This document shows, piece after piece, positions 22,536 to 31,246 of a stretch of DNA of 31,247 nucleotides (its first letter is position 1; each line of letters begins with the position of its first letter). The position numbers and the translations under genes were made by a program. The stretch is from ZLKRG08 sp964654815. GTDB taxonomy: Bacteria > Actinomycetota > Actinomycetes > Nanopelagicales > Nanopelagicaceae. Below the pieces are notes generated by a model. That model made no database searches, was not told where the DNA came from, and saw only the letters and a program-made list of their open reading frames with translations. The stretch spans positions 1-31,247 of the forward strand of contig CAZZLH010000015.1 in NCBI GenBank assembly GCA_964654815.1, written 5' to 3'.

Positions 22536-25500
22536 GTGCGCGGACTACTACCACTTGCAACGCAAGATATCGAAGGCGCGTTGGCGAGCGGCAAGGATTT
22601 AGTTGCGCCACCAGCTACCTATTCATATCTAATAGCGCTGCGCGCCTTGGAGAAACCGTTATTAATCATCACCGCCTCTTCAAGAGCCGCAAGCGAGTTG
22701 GCCCAGGAGTTAAAGGAATTTCATAGTGATACTCTGGAATTTCCAGCATGGGAGACTTTGCCGCATGAAAGATTAAGTCCCAGCGCGGATACCGTCGCAA
22801 AGCGAATTACCACTTTGCAAGCCTTGAAAGAGCAGCGAAATTGGATTGTCGTCGCGCCAGTGCGCGCAGTAATTCATAAATTCAATAGCGCAATTATTGA
22901 TACCAAACCGATCTACTTAGAACGTGGCCTGGAAATCGACTTAACCAGATTAATCGCAGAACTTGTTTCTTTTGCATACATACGAACCGACCTTGTGGAG
23001 AAGCGTGGTCAATTTGCAGTTCGCGGTGGCATTTTAGATATCTTTCCGCCTGATCAAGAGCATCCGATCAGAATCGATTTTTTTGGTGATGAGATCGAAG
23101 AGTTAAGCTTTTTTGCAGTAGCAGATCAAAGATCTATCTCTAGTGTCGCAGGCGGTATCAATGTGATGCCCTGCCGAGAACTGCTTCTAACTAATCAAGT
23201 TATTACTCGCGCTAAGGAATTGGCCGAAACGCTAAATAATGATTTACTGAAAAAAGTTGGTAATGGTCTCCAACCCGAAGGTATCGAATCATTGATCCCA
23301 ATCTTGGTAGATGATTTAAGGCTGATTAGTGATTGCATGCCGCGAGGATTTGAAAGTATCTTTATTGAGCGGGAGCGAATCATCAGCCGAGTCGCTGATT
23401 TGCTAGCCACAAATGAAGAATTTCGCCAAGCTGCTTGGTCGAATGCTGCTTCTGGGGCGGCGGCGCCTCTTGAGCTGCCACCGGAGATCTCAACCACTTA
23501 TGTTGAATGGGATCGATTGCGTGATGAGCTAAAGGATGCTCGCAGCCTCAATCAATTTGGAAGTGAAGCTGACCTATTTTTAGAGCTAGATGCGATCGAA
23601 CCAATGCGTGGTAATAGCGAGCGACTGATATCAATTTTAGAAGAGGGTTTGCTGGAGAAACGGCGGACCATCTTTGTCGCTTCAAGCAAGGGAATGATTG
23701 AGAGATATATAAGCATCTTTAGAGATGCCAACTTACCGGCACAGATTCAATATCCGATTAATGCCACACCAACCGGGGAATTGCTTACAGTGACCAGTTC
23801 CTCATTTAGAAATGGTTTCAAGGCGGAGGGTTTGTTGCTGGTCACCGAACGTGATTTCACCGGCACTCAAAGTTCAGATGCCGCGCGCTTGCCATCTAAA
23901 CGCAGGCGAAGTATCGATCCCTTACAGCTTCGCAATGGCGACTTCGTGGTTCATGAGCAACATGGCATCGGGCGTTACATTGAAATGACACAACGCAGCG
24001 TTGGTGGCGTGGTTCGTGAATATCTGGTGATCGAGTATGCGCCAGCAAAGCGTGGGCAACCGGGGGATCGCATATTTGTCCCGACAGATGCGTTAGATCA
24101 AATCAGCAAATACATCGGTGGTGAGACACCGACAATTCACCGAATTGGCGGCGGTGAATGGAGTAAAGCCAAAAGCCGAGCTCGAAAAGCAGTACGAGAG
24201 ATTGCTGGTGAACTGATTCGGCTCTACGCTGCCCGAACCAGCATCCCCGGTTTTGCATTTTCACCTGACACTCCGTGGCAGAGAGAGTTGGAAGATAACT
24301 TTGCTTATGTAGAGACCGCGGATCAATTATCAACAATCGAAGAGGTTAAACGCGACATGGAGCGGCCATTTCCAATGGATCGCTTGGTTTGCGGCGATGT
24401 TGGTTATGGCAAGACTGAGATTGCAGTCCGTGCAGCCTTCAAGGCAGTTCAGGATGGCAAACAAGTTGCAATTTTGGTTCCGACTACGCTCTTGGCACAG
24501 CAACATTTAAAGACCTTTACCGATCGCTTCACGGGATTTCCGATAAAGGTGGTTGGTCTATCCCGATTCAACACTGCGAAAGAGACCAAGGAGATTTTGA
24601 CTGAGATAGCAAGTGGCGTGGTAGATGTTGCGATTGGCACTCACAGATTGCTCTCTGAAGATGTGCAATTTCGAGATCTTGGTCTTGTCGTAGTTGATGA
24701 GGAGCAGAGATTTGGCGTCGAGCAGAAGGAGCAATTGAAGAAATTACGGACCAGTGTGGATGTATTGGCGATGTCTGCCACCCCGATTCCTCGGACCTTA
24801 GAGATGGCCATAACGGGGATCCGAGAGATGTCCACGATAACCACACCACCTGAGGAGAGACATCCAATCCTGACTTATGTGGGTCCAAGCGACGATAAGC
24901 AGATAAGCGCTGCAATACATCGTGAGCTCTTACGAGATGGTCAGATTTTTTATATCCATAATCGGGTGGAATCAATTGATCGAACTGCCCTTAAGTTAAA
25001 GGAATTGGTTCCGGAGGCGAGAATCCGTGTGGCCCATGGTCAAATGAGCGAATCACTTCTTGAAGAGGTGATTTTGGCTTTTTGGAATCGAGAATTCGAT
25101 GTTTTGGTCTGTACCACTATCGTTGAAAGTGGTTTAGATATCCCAAATGCAAATACTTTGATTGTCGATCGAGCCGATATTTTTGGTCTATCTCAATTGC
25201 ATCAAATCAGAGGTCGAGTTGGTCGAGGCAGAGATAGGGCTTACGCATATTTCCTCTATCCAACAGATAAACCATTATCTGAAGTTGCGATTGATCGTTT
25301 GAACACTATCGCAACTAACACTGAGTTAGGAGCCGGTATCCAAGTTGCATTGAAAGATCTAGAGATACGTGGTGCTGGAAATTTATTAGGCGGTGAGCAA
25401 TCCGGCCACATAGCTGATGTCGGATTTGATCTATATATGCGAATGGTTGGTGAAGCGGTACAAGAATTCAAGAGTGGAATTCTGCCCACCAAGCAAGGCG

Positions 25501-25991
25501 CTGGTAGTTATCAAGACGAGTCTTCTCACGAGTGCAAAATCGAGATGGTGGTGGATGCTCATCTACCCGAGAGCTACATCGATTCCGAGCGGTTAAGACT
25601 CGATATTTATCGCAGATTGGCTGATGTCAAAGATGTTGCTGAGATTGCCCCCATAAGAGAGGAATTGATCGATCGTTTTGGTGAACTTCCTGAAGTAGTA
25701 GAGGCTTTGCTACAAGTTGCCACGCTTCGCACCACCGCCAAGAATCTTGGTATCCGAGAGATGATCCAACAAGGTAAGAATTTGAAGATTGCCCCAATAA
25801 ATTTGGCCGAATCTAAGCAACTTCGTTTGCAGCGTTTGTATCCGGGTTCTATTTATAAGGGCGCGACAAATGTGGCTTTAGTCGCTTTACCAGTTCCCAC
25901 ATGGTCTCCATTGGGAGAAAGCAACCAATTACGAGATACTTCACTCATTGCCTGGGCGACATCGGTACTCCAGGAATTGACCGGAAAGTAA
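22536..25991 (+). CDS. mfd: Transcription-repair coupling factor
   Basis: The 1151-residue product shows the Mfd layout: a UvrB-like N-terminal part (RGQFAVRGGILDIFPPDQ near 160), the RNA polymerase-interaction domain beginning near residue 465 (NGDFVVHEQHGIGRYIEM), the helicase with Walker A GDVGYGKTE near 619 and DEEQ box near 719 (VVDEEQRFGV), motif III MSATPIPRTL, motif VI HQIRGRVGRGRDRAY, and the C-terminal TRCF domain. It removes stalled RNA polymerase and recruits UvrA. The start is GTG with AGGAGAGG upstream, 26 bases after the gap. If unseen sequence in the gap held an earlier start, the N-terminus could be longer, but the alignment with the family looks complete. Confidence 0.96.
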   Translation: MRGLLPLATQDIEGALASGKDLVAPPATYSYLIALRALEKPLLIITASSRAASELAQELKEFHSDTLEFPAWETLPHERLSPSADTVAKRITTLQALKEQRNWIVVAPVRAVIHKFNSAIIDTKPIYLERGLEIDLTRLIAELVSFAYIRTDLVEKRGQFAVRGGILDIFPPDQEHPIRIDFFGDEIEELSFFAVADQRSISSVAGGINVMPCRELLLTNQVITRAKELAETLNNDLLKKVGNGLQPEGIESLIPILVDDLRLISDCMPRGFESIFIERERIISRVADLLATNEEFRQAAWSNAASGAAAPLELPPEISTTYVEWDRLRDELKDARSLNQFGSEADLFLELDAIEPMRGNSERLISILEEGLLEKRRTIFVASSKGMIERYISIFRDANLPAQIQYPINATPTGELLTVTSSSFRNGFKAEGLLLVTERDFTGTQSSDAARLPSKRRRSIDPLQLRNGDFVVHEQHGIGRYIEMTQRSVGGVVREYLVIEYAPAKRGQPGDRIFVPTDALDQISKYIGGETPTIHRIGGGEWSKAKSRARKAVREIAGELIRLYAARTSIPGFAFSPDTPWQRELEDNFAYVETADQLSTIEEVKRDMERPFPMDRLVCGDVGYGKTEIAVRAAFKAVQDGKQVAILVPTTLLAQQHLKTFTDRFTGFPIKVVGLSRFNTAKETKEILTEIASGVVDVAIGTHRLLSEDVQFRDLGLVVVDEEQRFGVEQKEQLKKLRTSVDVLAMSATPIPRTLEMAITGIREMSTITTPPEERHPILTYVGPSDDKQISAAIHRELLRDGQIFYIHNRVESIDRTALKLKELVPEARIRVAHGQMSESLLEEVILAFWNREFDVLVCTTIVESGLDIPNANTLIVDRADIFGLSQLHQIRGRVGRGRDRAYAYFLYPTDKPLSEVAIDRLNTIATNTELGAGIQVALKDLEIRGAGNLLGGEQSGHIADVGFDLYMRMVGEAVQEFKSGILPTKQGAGSYQDESSHECKIEMVVDAHLPESYIDSERLRLDIYRRLADVKDVAEIAPIREELIDRFGELPEVVEALLQVATLRTTAKNLGIREMIQQGKNLKIAPINLAESKQLRLQRLYPGSIYKGATNVALVALPVPTWSPLGESNQLRDTSLIAWATSVLQELTGK

Positions 25992-25995
25992 GGGA

Positions 25996-26601
25996 ATGAA
26001 GCGAGTTCTTAGCGTTATAGCAATCATCGGCAGTTTGGCTCTATTGAGCGGATGCGACTCAGGTGTGGCAGCATCAATCGGCGATACCAAGATTTCACAG
26101 AATTCAGTACAGAGCCGAGTAGCGGAGATTCAAACAGAGCGTCGCAAATTCGATACTTCAGGGATTCAATTAATTGTGGGAGAAGAGTTAAACCGCTCCG
26201 AGCTTAGATTTCTTTTGATCTCAACGATTTTTGAGAAACTTGCTAAGCAGTACGGAATTCAAATTACTCAGGCAATGAAGGATGCGCGTAAAGCTGAGAT
26301 TTACAATCAGATTGGCGGCATCTCTCAATTGCCGCAAGCTTTGGTCAATGCGCAAATAGCACCAAGTAACTTTGACTTGTATGTGCAGAGCATTTTGATC
26401 TCAGATGCCTTGGTCGCCAAGGCAAAGGCAGATGGCGCAACTGATGAGACTACCGGAAGCGCAGTGCAGAAGATGGTGGCGCAGCTCGCGCTTAAGGAGA
26501 AGGTGCGGGTCAATCCGCAGTATGGCACCTGGGATCCCGTGAATGCCGATGTCATTACCTTTGATCCTGCCGGAACTGCTGTCAAAACTCGCAATCAATA
26601 A
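25996..26601 (+). CDS. SurA N-terminal-domain lipoprotein
   Basis: The 201-residue product begins KRVLSVIAIIGSLALLSGC, a lipoprotein signal with lipobox LSGC (Cys20 would be lipidated). The rest resembles the SurA N-terminal chaperone fold (IGDTKISQNSVQSRVAEIQ; LISTIFEKLAKQYGI; a helical end). It has no parvulin-type isomerase domain, so a chaperone or binding role outside the membrane is more likely than catalysis. It starts four bases after mfd with AAGGGA as ribosome-binding site. SurA-like lipoproteins next to mfd and mazG occur in other Actinobacteria. Family call is moderate. Confidence 0.75.
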   Translation: MKRVLSVIAIIGSLALLSGCDSGVAASIGDTKISQNSVQSRVAEIQTERRKFDTSGIQLIVGEELNRSELRFLLISTIFEKLAKQYGIQITQAMKDARKAEIYNQIGGISQLPQALVNAQIAPSNFDLYVQSILISDALVAKAKADGATDETTGSAVQKMVAQLALKEKVRVNPQYGTWDPVNADVITFDPAGTAVKTRNQ

Positions 26602-26667
26602 ACCACAATAAACAATAGATTCGTATCTAACACTTCGAAGCGACCAAGTAGCGATTGACCAAGAGAT

Positions 26668-27300
26668 ATGGCAACTGAATTACTGAGATTGCTTGAGGTA
26701 ATGGATCGTCTGCGCTCACCTGGCGGATGTCCATGGGATGCAGAGCAGACACATCAATCATTACTCAAGTACCTACTCGAAGAATCCTATGAATTTGTGG
26801 ATGCGGTAGATGAAAATGATCGAGTAGCGATGCGTGAAGAGTTAGGTGATGTCCTGCTTCAGGTCTATTTCCATGCGCGTATCGCACAAGAGCACCCCAC
26901 AGATCCTTTTAATATTGACGATGTTGCGAGAGGGATTGCAGATAAATTAATTAGACGCCACCCGCACGTTTTTGGTGAATCCGAAGCGGCTACGAGTCAA
27001 GAAGTGAAGGCGAATTGGGAGCGACTTAAGGCAGATGAGAAAGGGAGAAAATCTGCAACCGAAGGGGTTGCGCTCTCTCAACCTGCGCTACCTCTTCTGA
27101 CTAAGTTACTTTATCGTGCCGAAAAGAATGGCATTGAGTTAGAATTACCAACATCCCAGCTGGACAATGAAGTTGAGATTGGCGATGCTTTGGTTGCCGC
27201 AGTAGTCGCGGCGATGCGGCAGGGAATTGAGCCGGAAGATCTATTACGTTCTCGCGCTCGCGAGATATCAGACGAGATCAAGCGCCTTGAAGCCTTGTGA
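26668..27300 (+). CDS. mazG: MazG nucleoside triphosphate pyrophosphohydrolase
   Basis: The 210-residue product starts LLRLLEVMDRLRSPGGCPWDAEQTHQSL, the usual MazG opening, and has the metal-binding helices LLEESYEFVDAV and REELGDVLLQVYFHA (EExxE and ExxD). The second domain is short and weak (PLLTKLLYRAEKNGIELELP ...), so the enzyme is closer to a one-and-a-half domain form than to the 260-residue E. coli protein. It hydrolyses non-standard and other NTPs to NMP, cleaning the pool and affecting stringent signals. It lies between the SurA-like gene and eno, as expected. Confidence 0.93.
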   Translation: MATELLRLLEVMDRLRSPGGCPWDAEQTHQSLLKYLLEESYEFVDAVDENDRVAMREELGDVLLQVYFHARIAQEHPTDPFNIDDVARGIADKLIRRHPHVFGESEAATSQEVKANWERLKADEKGRKSATEGVALSQPALPLLTKLLYRAEKNGIELELPTSQLDNEVEIGDALVAAVVAAMRQGIEPEDLLRSRAREISDEIKRLEAL

Positions 27301-27342
27301 GTTTTGAAGTTTAAAGAGAACATAATTTAAAGGAGCACTTAA

Positions 27343-28620
27343 GTGGCAATCATCGAAGCCCTCGGCGCACGTGAAATTCTTGATTCAAGGGGCAACCCCA
27401 CCGTAGAAGTCGAAGTTATTCTGGAAGGTGGTGTGGCGGCACGTGCAGCTGTGCCATCGGGCGCATCCACTGGCGCATTTGAGGCGGTAGAGCTTCGAGA
27501 TGGCGGTAAGCGATATTTAGGCAAAGGCGTCGAAAAGGCCATTAAGAATGTCGTAGAGGTGATTGCTCCCGAGGTAATTGGATTGGATGCGCAAGATCAG
27601 AGATTGGTTGATGAGACCATGATCCAACTTGATGGCACTAAGAACAAAGCAAAACTTGGTGCGAATGCCATATTGGGCGTATCTCTTGCAGTTGCTAAGG
27701 CAAGTGCTGAGAATGCAGATCTCTCTCTGTTTAAGTATGTGGGCGGAAATAATGCGCACCTGTTGCCGGTACCGATGATGAATATCTTAAATGGCGGCGC
27801 GCATGCCGATACCAATGTGGATATACAAGAATTTATGGTGGCGCCAATCGGAGCCGATACTTTTAAAGAATCTTTGAGATGGGGCGCGGAGATTTATCAC
27901 TCGCTTAAATCCGTGCTGAAAAAGCGTGGTCTTGCTACCAGCATTGGTGACGAGGGAGGTTTTGCGCCAAATCTTGATAGCAATCGAGCTGCGCTGGATC
28001 TAATTCTTGAGGCGATTGATGGCGCTGGTTTTAAGGCTGGAAAAGATGTGGCGCTTGCGATGGATGTTGCTGCTACGGAGTTCTATGAGAATGGTAAATA
28101 TTCTTTCGAGGGTAAGCAGTTAACCGCGGCAGAGATGATCGCCTATTACTCCAGCCTATGCGCGTCATACCCTTTGGTTTCGATCGAAGATCCCTTGAAT
28201 GAAGATGATTGGGATGGTTGGGCCGCAATCACTAAAGAGTTGGGTGAGAAAGTTCAGTTAGTGGGAGATGATCTCTTCGTCACTAATCCGGAGCGATTGA
28301 CTCGTGGCATCAGTGCCGGTACGGCAAATGCACTTTTGGTAAAGGTCAATCAAATTGGTTCGTTGACGGAGACCTTAGATGCCGTCGAAATCGCGCATCG
28401 CGCCGGCTACCGCAGCATGATGAGCCATAGATCAGGTGAGACCGAAGATGTCACCATCGCTGATCTAGCGGTGGCTACAAATTGCGGTCAGATCAAGACC
28501 GGCGCTCCTGCTCGAAGTGAACGAGTTGCCAAATACAATCAATTACTAAGAATTGAAGAGGAATTGGCGGAGGGTGCTCGTTATGCAGGTCGCGGTGCAT
28601 TTCCACGCTTTGCGGGGTAA
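27343..28620 (+). CDS. eno: Enolase
   Basis: The 425-residue product has all family marks: ALGAREILDSRGNPTVEVEV, VPSGASTGAFEAVELRDG, GDEGGFAPNL, the catalytic VGDDLFVTN, KVNQIGSLTET and the MSHRSGETED signature, ending RGAFPRFAG. It converts 2-phosphoglycerate to PEP; PEP is also used by the ppc enzyme encoded in this window. The start is GTG with AAAGGAG nine bases upstream. It is followed after nine bases by ftsB. Confidence 0.98.
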   Translation: MAIIEALGAREILDSRGNPTVEVEVILEGGVAARAAVPSGASTGAFEAVELRDGGKRYLGKGVEKAIKNVVEVIAPEVIGLDAQDQRLVDETMIQLDGTKNKAKLGANAILGVSLAVAKASAENADLSLFKYVGGNNAHLLPVPMMNILNGGAHADTNVDIQEFMVAPIGADTFKESLRWGAEIYHSLKSVLKKRGLATSIGDEGGFAPNLDSNRAALDLILEAIDGAGFKAGKDVALAMDVAATEFYENGKYSFEGKQLTAAEMIAYYSSLCASYPLVSIEDPLNEDDWDGWAAITKELGEKVQLVGDDLFVTNPERLTRGISAGTANALLVKVNQIGSLTETLDAVEIAHRAGYRSMMSHRSGETEDVTIADLAVATNCGQIKTGAPARSERVAKYNQLLRIEEELAEGARYAGRGAFPRFAG

Positions 28621-28629
28621 ATAGTCAAA

Positions 28630-29040
28630 GTGGCTCGAAGCAGAAGTAGCTATCGGAAGAGACGGCTAGATCGCGCTTCGAGATTTCTTGCCATCGCGGC
28701 GATCTTCTTCATCGTGATTGTGCTCATTGGTTCGCCACTACAAAAGTACTTTGCACAGCGAGCTCAAATAAATGCGCTTAGTTTGCAAGTTGAGGCCAAT
28801 AAGAGAGATTTAGCCGAAGCGCGAAAAGAGTTGGAACTTTGGAATGACCCCAATTACATCAAATCACAAGCTCGCGCCCGATTACATTTTGTTCTGCCTG
28901 GTGAGCGGCAGTACATACTCTCTAACCCCATCGATTTAGAGGGTAAAGATAAGTCCAACCAAGTTGCGACCAATATTCCGTTAGGTGTCCCTTGGTACAC
29001 CAGGCTAATAGCGACGATCACTGAAGCAGGTGGCAGGTGA
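28630..29040 (+). CDS. FtsB/DivIC-family septum protein
   Basis: The 136-residue bitopic protein has a basic N-terminal tail (ARSRSSYRKRRLDRASR), one helix (about 18-37, FLAIAAIFFIVIVLIG), a coiled coil (about 43-75, with NALSLQVEANKRDLAEARKELELW) and the FtsB/DivIC box NDPNYIKSQARARLHFVLPGE. It would form part of the FtsQ-FtsL-FtsB divisome complex at the septum. The start is GTG at 28630 with no strong ribosome-binding site. The stop overlaps the DUF501 start. The order eno-ftsB-DUF501-ppx is conserved in Actinobacteria. Confidence 0.92.
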   Translation: MARSRSSYRKRRLDRASRFLAIAAIFFIVIVLIGSPLQKYFAQRAQINALSLQVEANKRDLAEARKELELWNDPNYIKSQARARLHFVLPGERQYILSNPIDLEGKDKSNQVATNIPLGVPWYTRLIATITEAGGR

Positions 29041-29543
29041 TGGAGCGCTCAGTTTCGGAATCAGACCTTGCCTGCATTGGTGCGCAACTGCAACGTGAAC
29101 CTCGCGATGTACATGCGATTTCTTATCGTTGCCCGTGTGGCAAACCGGCAGTTGTAGAGACACCCCCAAAATTAAGTGATGGCACGCCTTTTCCCACGCT
29201 CTTCTATGCCACCTGCCCTAAATTAACTGGCGCTATATCAACTCTAGAAAATGATGGCTTGATGGCTGAAATGAATCTGAGATTACAGAGCGATCCTGAA
29301 CTCGCAGGTGCGTACGCTGCGGCACACGAAGATTATTTGGCGGCTCGTGCTGCGCTCGGAAAGAAGTTAGGTATTGAGGTTCCGGAGTTGGATGGAATTA
29401 GCGCGGGTGGAATGCCGGATCGAGTTAAGTGTCTACATTCCTTAGTCGCGCATGCGCTATCAGTAGGAGCGGGAGTAAATCCGCTTGGAGATGAAGCTTT
29501 GAGCAAGTTACCAAAGTGGTGGATCGATAATCCATGCGCGTAG
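29037..29543 (+). CDS. DUF501 family protein
   Basis: The 168-residue product has the DUF501 hallmarks: an opening with LACIGAQLQREPRDVHAISYRC, a cluster CPCGKPAVVETPPKLSDGTPFPTLFYATCP, and CLHSLVAHAL...GVNPLGD. Conserved Cys and His suggest a metal site, but no function is established. GTG at 29037 overlaps the ftsB stop by four bases (GTGA); ATG at 29040 is the alternative. It overlaps ppx by ten bases, so ftsB, DUF501 and ppx are probably made together. Confidence 0.92.
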   Translation: MMERSVSESDLACIGAQLQREPRDVHAISYRCPCGKPAVVETPPKLSDGTPFPTLFYATCPKLTGAISTLENDGLMAEMNLRLQSDPELAGAYAAAHEDYLAARAALGKKLGIEVPELDGISAGGMPDRVKCLHSLVAHALSVGAGVNPLGDEALSKLPKWWIDNPCA

Positions 29544-30448
29544 CGACAATCGATTGTGGTACCAACTCCATTCGATTATTAATAGCCGATATTGATGCGG
29601 GGAACTTTCGTGAAATATTTCGAGATATGGAGATTGTTCGACTCGGTCAAGGTGTCGATAAAACGGGCGAGTTTCATCCAGATGCAATCTCAAGGACCTT
29701 GGCTGCAGTTGATAAATATGCGGCAGAGATTGCACGTAGAGGTGTGGAACGAATTAGATTCTGTGCCACCAGTGCAACTCGAGATGCAAAGAATCGTGCG
29801 CTCTTCATTGATGGCGTAAAGAACCGCCTTGGCATAGAGCCAGAGGTTATAAGTGGCCAAGAGGAGGCTGAACTATCCTTCCTAGGCGCTACAAAGGAGC
29901 TACCACTTTCTTTGGCGCCTTTTCTTGTTGTAGACATTGGAGGCGGTTCTACCGAATTTGTTATTGGTGATCGCAAAGTTACTGCAGCAAAGAGCGTAAA
30001 TATTGGTTGTGTCCGTATGTCTGAAAGACACTTCCAACACGATCCAGCGGAGCCAACTGAGATTGCCTCGGCAAGATTGGATATTCAAGCGGCGATTAGC
30101 GATGCGGCAAAGTCCGTTGATATCAAATCTGCCAAGACTTTGATCGCCGTAGCAGGTACCGCAACCACGGTTGCCGCAGCGGCCCTAGAGCTACCAACCT
30201 ATGATCGACATGCGATTCATCTATCTAGAATCTCAGCCAACCAAACCTTTGAAGTTTCAGAGCGATTCTTAAACACAACTAAAGCCGAACGTGCCAAATT
30301 TGGATATATGCATGAAGGGCGAGTAGATGTAATTGGTGCTGGCTCACTAGTCCTAGCAGAGATTCTCAAAGCCTCTGGTCATGCGGAATTCATTGCCAGC
30401 GAATCAGATATCTTGGATGGAATGGCCTGGAAACTTGCCGAAAACTGA
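29534..30448 (+). CDS. Exopolyphosphatase / pppGpp phosphohydrolase family
   Basis: The 304-residue product has the ASKHA fold motifs of Ppx/GppA: VATIDCGTNSIRLLIADI, RFCATSATRDAKN, ISGQEEAELSFLGA, VVDIGGGSTEFVIG and GTATTVAA. It is the short form, without the C-terminal HD-like domain of E. coli Ppx, as in most Actinobacteria. It may hydrolyse polyphosphate or pppGpp; sequence alone does not decide. The ATG at 29534 lies within the end of the DUF501 gene. The 3' end overlaps the glycosylase gene. Confidence 0.93.
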   Translation: MRVATIDCGTNSIRLLIADIDAGNFREIFRDMEIVRLGQGVDKTGEFHPDAISRTLAAVDKYAAEIARRGVERIRFCATSATRDAKNRALFIDGVKNRLGIEPEVISGQEEAELSFLGATKELPLSLAPFLVVDIGGGSTEFVIGDRKVTAAKSVNIGCVRMSERHFQHDPAEPTEIASARLDIQAAISDAAKSVDIKSAKTLIAVAGTATTVAAAALELPTYDRHAIHLSRISANQTFEVSERFLNTTKAERAKFGYMHEGRVDVIGAGSLVLAEILKASGHAEFIASESDILDGMAWKLAEN

Positions 30449-31172
30449 TCTAAAAAAACCGGGCAAGATTAATTCGTTAGCTGATCTAGATTCGGCAATC
30501 GTAAAATGTAGAAAATGTCCAAGGTTGGTGCAATGGCGTGAAGAGGTTGCGCTCACCAAACGTAAGGCCTATCAAGATCATGATTATTGGGGCAGAGCGG
30601 TTCCGGGGTTTGGCGCTGATAATCCAAAGATTTTAATTGTTGGCTTAGCACCTGGTGCGCATGGCGCAAATCGAACCGGTCGAGTGTTCACCGGAGACTC
30701 CTCAGGAGATTGGCTCTATGGCTCTTTGCATCGAGTTGGATTGGCCAAGCTCTCAACTAGCATCTCGCGTGATGATGGCCAAGAATTAAAAGAAACGCGA
30801 ATTACGTGTGCCGTTCATTGCGCACCGCCCGATAACAAACCCTCAAATGAAGAGCGTGACACATGTGCCAATTGGCTTCAACTCGAATTAGATTTAGTCT
30901 TGCCAACAGTTAGAGTATTTGTGGTCCTTGGTAAATTTGCTTTCGATGCTTTGGTTAAGAACTTAAGAGTCCGGGGCCACCAGATTCCAAATGCCACTTC
31001 TGGGGGCAGTTTTGGTCACGGGAATACGATCAAGTACGAACATGAAGGCGTGAAATTTCTATTGATTTGTAGCTATCACCCGAGCCAACAGAACACTTTC
31101 ACGGGCAAACTCACCAAGCCCATGTTGGATTCGGTACTCAAAAAAGCAGGTAGATTTGCGCGGGTAATTTAG
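30417..31172 (+). CDS. Uracil-DNA glycosylase family 5 (UdgB-like)
   Basis: The 251-residue product (from ATG at 30417) has the family 4/5 iron-sulfur layout: CRKCPRLVQWRE with the first two Cys, then CAVHCAPPDNKPSNEERDTC with the others. The active-site motif is GLAPGAHGANRTGRVFTGD and the later motif is YHPSQQNTFTGK. GLAPGAHGANRTGR points to UdgB, which lacks the usual polar catalytic residue and removes uracil, hypoxanthine and some other bases. The start is uncertain: ATG 30381 and TTG 30435 are in frame. The choice affects the overlap with ppx (32 bases for the start given). The stop is one base before the tRNA gene. Confidence 0.92.
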   Translation: MEWPGNLPKTDLKKPGKINSLADLDSAIVKCRKCPRLVQWREEVALTKRKAYQDHDYWGRAVPGFGADNPKILIVGLAPGAHGANRTGRVFTGDSSGDWLYGSLHRVGLAKLSTSISRDDGQELKETRITCAVHCAPPDNKPSNEERDTCANWLQLELDLVLPTVRVFVVLGKFAFDALVKNLRVRGHQIPNATSGGSFGHGNTIKYEHEGVKFLLICSYHPSQQNTFTGKLTKPMLDSVLKKAGRFARVI

Positions 31173-31173
31173 C

Positions 31174-31246
31174 GCCCTTGTAGCCCAATGGCAGAGGCAG
31201 AGGACTTAAAATCCTTCCAGTGTGGGTTCGACCCCCACCAAGGGCA
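31174..31246 (+). tRNA. tRNA-Leu (anticodon UAA) with a short variable loop
   Basis: The cloverleaf is complete: acceptor GCCCTTG/CAAGGGC; D arm GCC/GGC with an AATGGCAGA-type loop; anticodon stem GAGGA/TCCTT around CTTAAAA, giving anticodon TAA; T arm GTGGG/CCCAC around TTCGACC; discriminator A. The last base of the window is the first C of CCA. Leucine tRNAs normally have a long variable arm, but here it is only five bases (CCAGT). The anticodon reads UUA; charging with leucine is assumed from it. Confidence 0.88.

Noticed and set aside
22324..22726. Several open frames crossing the N run in both strands
   Set aside because: They exist only because N codons carry no stops; apart from the true mfd start at 22536, none has a recognisable protein.
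24568..24975. 135-residue minus-strand frame inside mfd
   Set aside because: It lies antisense to the conserved helicase motifs and has no recognisable domain.
27302..27326. Promoter-like TTTTGA and CATAAT before eno
   Set aside because: The spacing is only about 13 bases, and the predicted transcription start would fall in the ribosome-binding site.
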